This document shows, piece by piece, positions 5,286 through 5,730 of a stretch of DNA of 5,730 bases. Source of the stretch: Nitrososphaerota archaeon (GTDB lineage: Archaea; Thermoproteota; Nitrososphaeria; Nitrososphaerales; Nitrosopumilaceae). A model generated the notes under the pieces. That model searched no databases and had not been told where the DNA came from. It saw nothing but the letters and a program-made list of their open reading frames with translations. The DNA lies in NCBI GenBank assembly GCA_022565935.1, contig JADFJY010000071.1:1-5730 (forward strand), in the 5' to 3' direction. Positions within the stretch are counted from its first letter, which is position 1, and every line of letters begins with the position of its first letter. The position numbers and the translations under genes are program-made.

Positions 5286-5624
5286 ATGAGTCAAGATGTC
5301 AAACTGCTACGAGTAAAAATCTTCGATGAGTTATCAAAGATTGTAGATCCAGAAATTAACACATCAATTGTTGAATTAGAGTTGATTGATGAAGTGGATA
5401 TCAATAATACTAATGTTAAAGTTGATTTGCATCTTACTAGTCCATTCTGTCCTGCAGTTTTTGGTTTTAAGATTTGCCAAGATGTACATGATTATCTATT
5501 GAAAGTTGATGGGGTAGATGATGTCAAAGTAAATGTTTCAAATCATTTTATGGCAGAACAGATTAACAATCAGGTAAATAACAGCCCAAATCCAAAAAAA
5601 CCCGGGTTAACTTCTAAATCCTAA
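5286..5624 (+). CDS. MIP18/DUF59 family Fe-S assembly protein (SufT-like)
   Basis: The 112-residue protein is almost entirely one MIP18-family (DUF59) domain: an N-terminal helix, DPEINTSIVELELI at 21-34, a central strand, and LTSPFCPAVFG (50-60) with the family's conserved cysteine C55 in its usual place, then DVHDYLLKVDGVDDVKVNVS. Proteins of this family (SufT, the PaaD domain, eukaryotic MIP18/CIA2) help mature Fe-S proteins in the cytosol; the cysteine may handle the cluster or a partner. The last ~20 residues (from NNQVNN to the end) are polar, rich in Asn, Pro and Lys and look unstructured. ATG 5286 is the start: the shared TATA box lies about 25 bases before it and there is no Shine-Dalgarno sequence, consistent with a leaderless mRNA. 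It overlaps the 3' end of sdhB, itself an Fe-S protein, by 18 bases. Whether SdhB is a client is only a guess. Confidence 0.88.
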   Translation: MSQDVKLLRVKIFDELSKIVDPEINTSIVELELIDEVDINNTNVKVDLHLTSPFCPAVFGFKICQDVHDYLLKVDGVDDVKVNVSNHFMAEQINNQVNNSPNPKKPGLTSKS

Positions 5625-5730
5625 TAGATAACCTCGAAGCAGTTGTATTCCCATTGCAGGATCAACTCCCTTTGGACATACCTGGCTACAAGAACCAGCA
5701 AAGTGACATCTCCATATACCATGAGATTCA
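5607..5730 (-). CDS. sdhB: Succinate dehydrogenase/fumarate reductase iron-sulfur subunit, C-terminal fragment
   Basis: The minus strand is open from the window end to a TAA at 5607-5609, giving the last 40 residues of a protein whose start is outside the window. They contain CHFAGSCSQVCPKGVDPA followed by GIQLLRG, the C-terminal cluster motif C-x5-C-x2-VCPKG of SdhB/FrdB. By family knowledge the first two cysteines hold the [3Fe-4S] cluster and the third belongs to the [4Fe-4S] cluster. The subunit carries electrons from the flavoprotein SdhA to quinone at the membrane in the TCA cycle and respiratory chain. The protein ends about 15 residues after GIQ, similar to other SdhB tails, so the end looks intact. 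The stop lies inside the MIP18 gene on the other strand. The related CoB-CoM heterodisulfide reductase-type ferredoxins share part of the motif, but VCPKGVDPA favours SdhB. Confidence 0.87.
   Translation of the reverse strand, partial: ESHGIWRCHFAGSCSQVCPKGVDPAMGIQLLRGYLLGFRS

Noticed and set aside
5595..5608. Possible terminator or hairpin around CCCGGG near the end of the MIP18 gene
   Set aside because: CCCGGG is only a six-base palindrome inside coding sequence on both strands, with no loop and no following T run.

Overview
The window is AT-rich and reads as archaeal, most likely a marine ammonia-oxidising Nitrososphaerota (Thaumarchaeota, Nitrosopumilus-like). Three things point there: a secreted kelch protein that ends in a PEFG-CTERM-type sorting signal (VPEFG, hydrophobic helix, basic tail), TATA-like boxes centred about 25-27 bases before start codons (leaderless transcription), and an archaeal-style fusion of a nucleotidyltransferase with a CDP-alcohol phosphatidyltransferase. 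The taxon is inferred from these features; no database search was made.

Layout. 1-269 (+) is the C-terminal end of a prohibitin/SPFH-family membrane protein. 408-1208 (+) is an inositol-monophosphatase-family phosphatase. It is followed with almost no gap by 1217-2569 (+), a bifunctional protein resembling CTP:inositol-1-phosphate cytidylyltransferase / di-myo-inositol phosphate phosphate synthase (IPCT-DIPPS). 2562-3575 (-) is a kelch-repeat surface protein with a signal peptide and a PEFG-CTERM tail; it converges on the fusion gene with an 8-base overlap. 3576-3775 is a 200-base AT-rich spacer with a 12-base palindrome and a strong hairpin. 3776-5236 (-) is argH, argininosuccinate lyase. 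5237-5285 is a 49-base divergent promoter region. 5286-5624 (+) is a small MIP18/DUF59 (SufT-like) Fe-S assembly protein. 5607-5730 (-) is the C-terminal end of succinate dehydrogenase iron-sulfur subunit sdhB, overlapping the MIP18 gene by 18 bases tail to tail.

How the genes may work together. The phosphatase and the fusion enzyme form a probable two-gene operon that could make a CDP-activated polyol (probably CDP-inositol), condense it with a second polyol phosphate, and remove a phosphate. In hyperthermophiles this chemistry makes the solute di-myo-inositol phosphate; finding it in a genome that looks mesophilic is the most interesting biology here. The other notable feature is regulatory: one symmetric TATATATA box lies midway between the divergent argH and MIP18 genes at leaderless distance from both, beside a perfect 12-base palindrome. 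The remaining genes are housekeeping (arginine synthesis, Fe-S assembly, respiration) and fit a normal chromosome. No mobile element, CRISPR array, tRNA or rRNA was seen.
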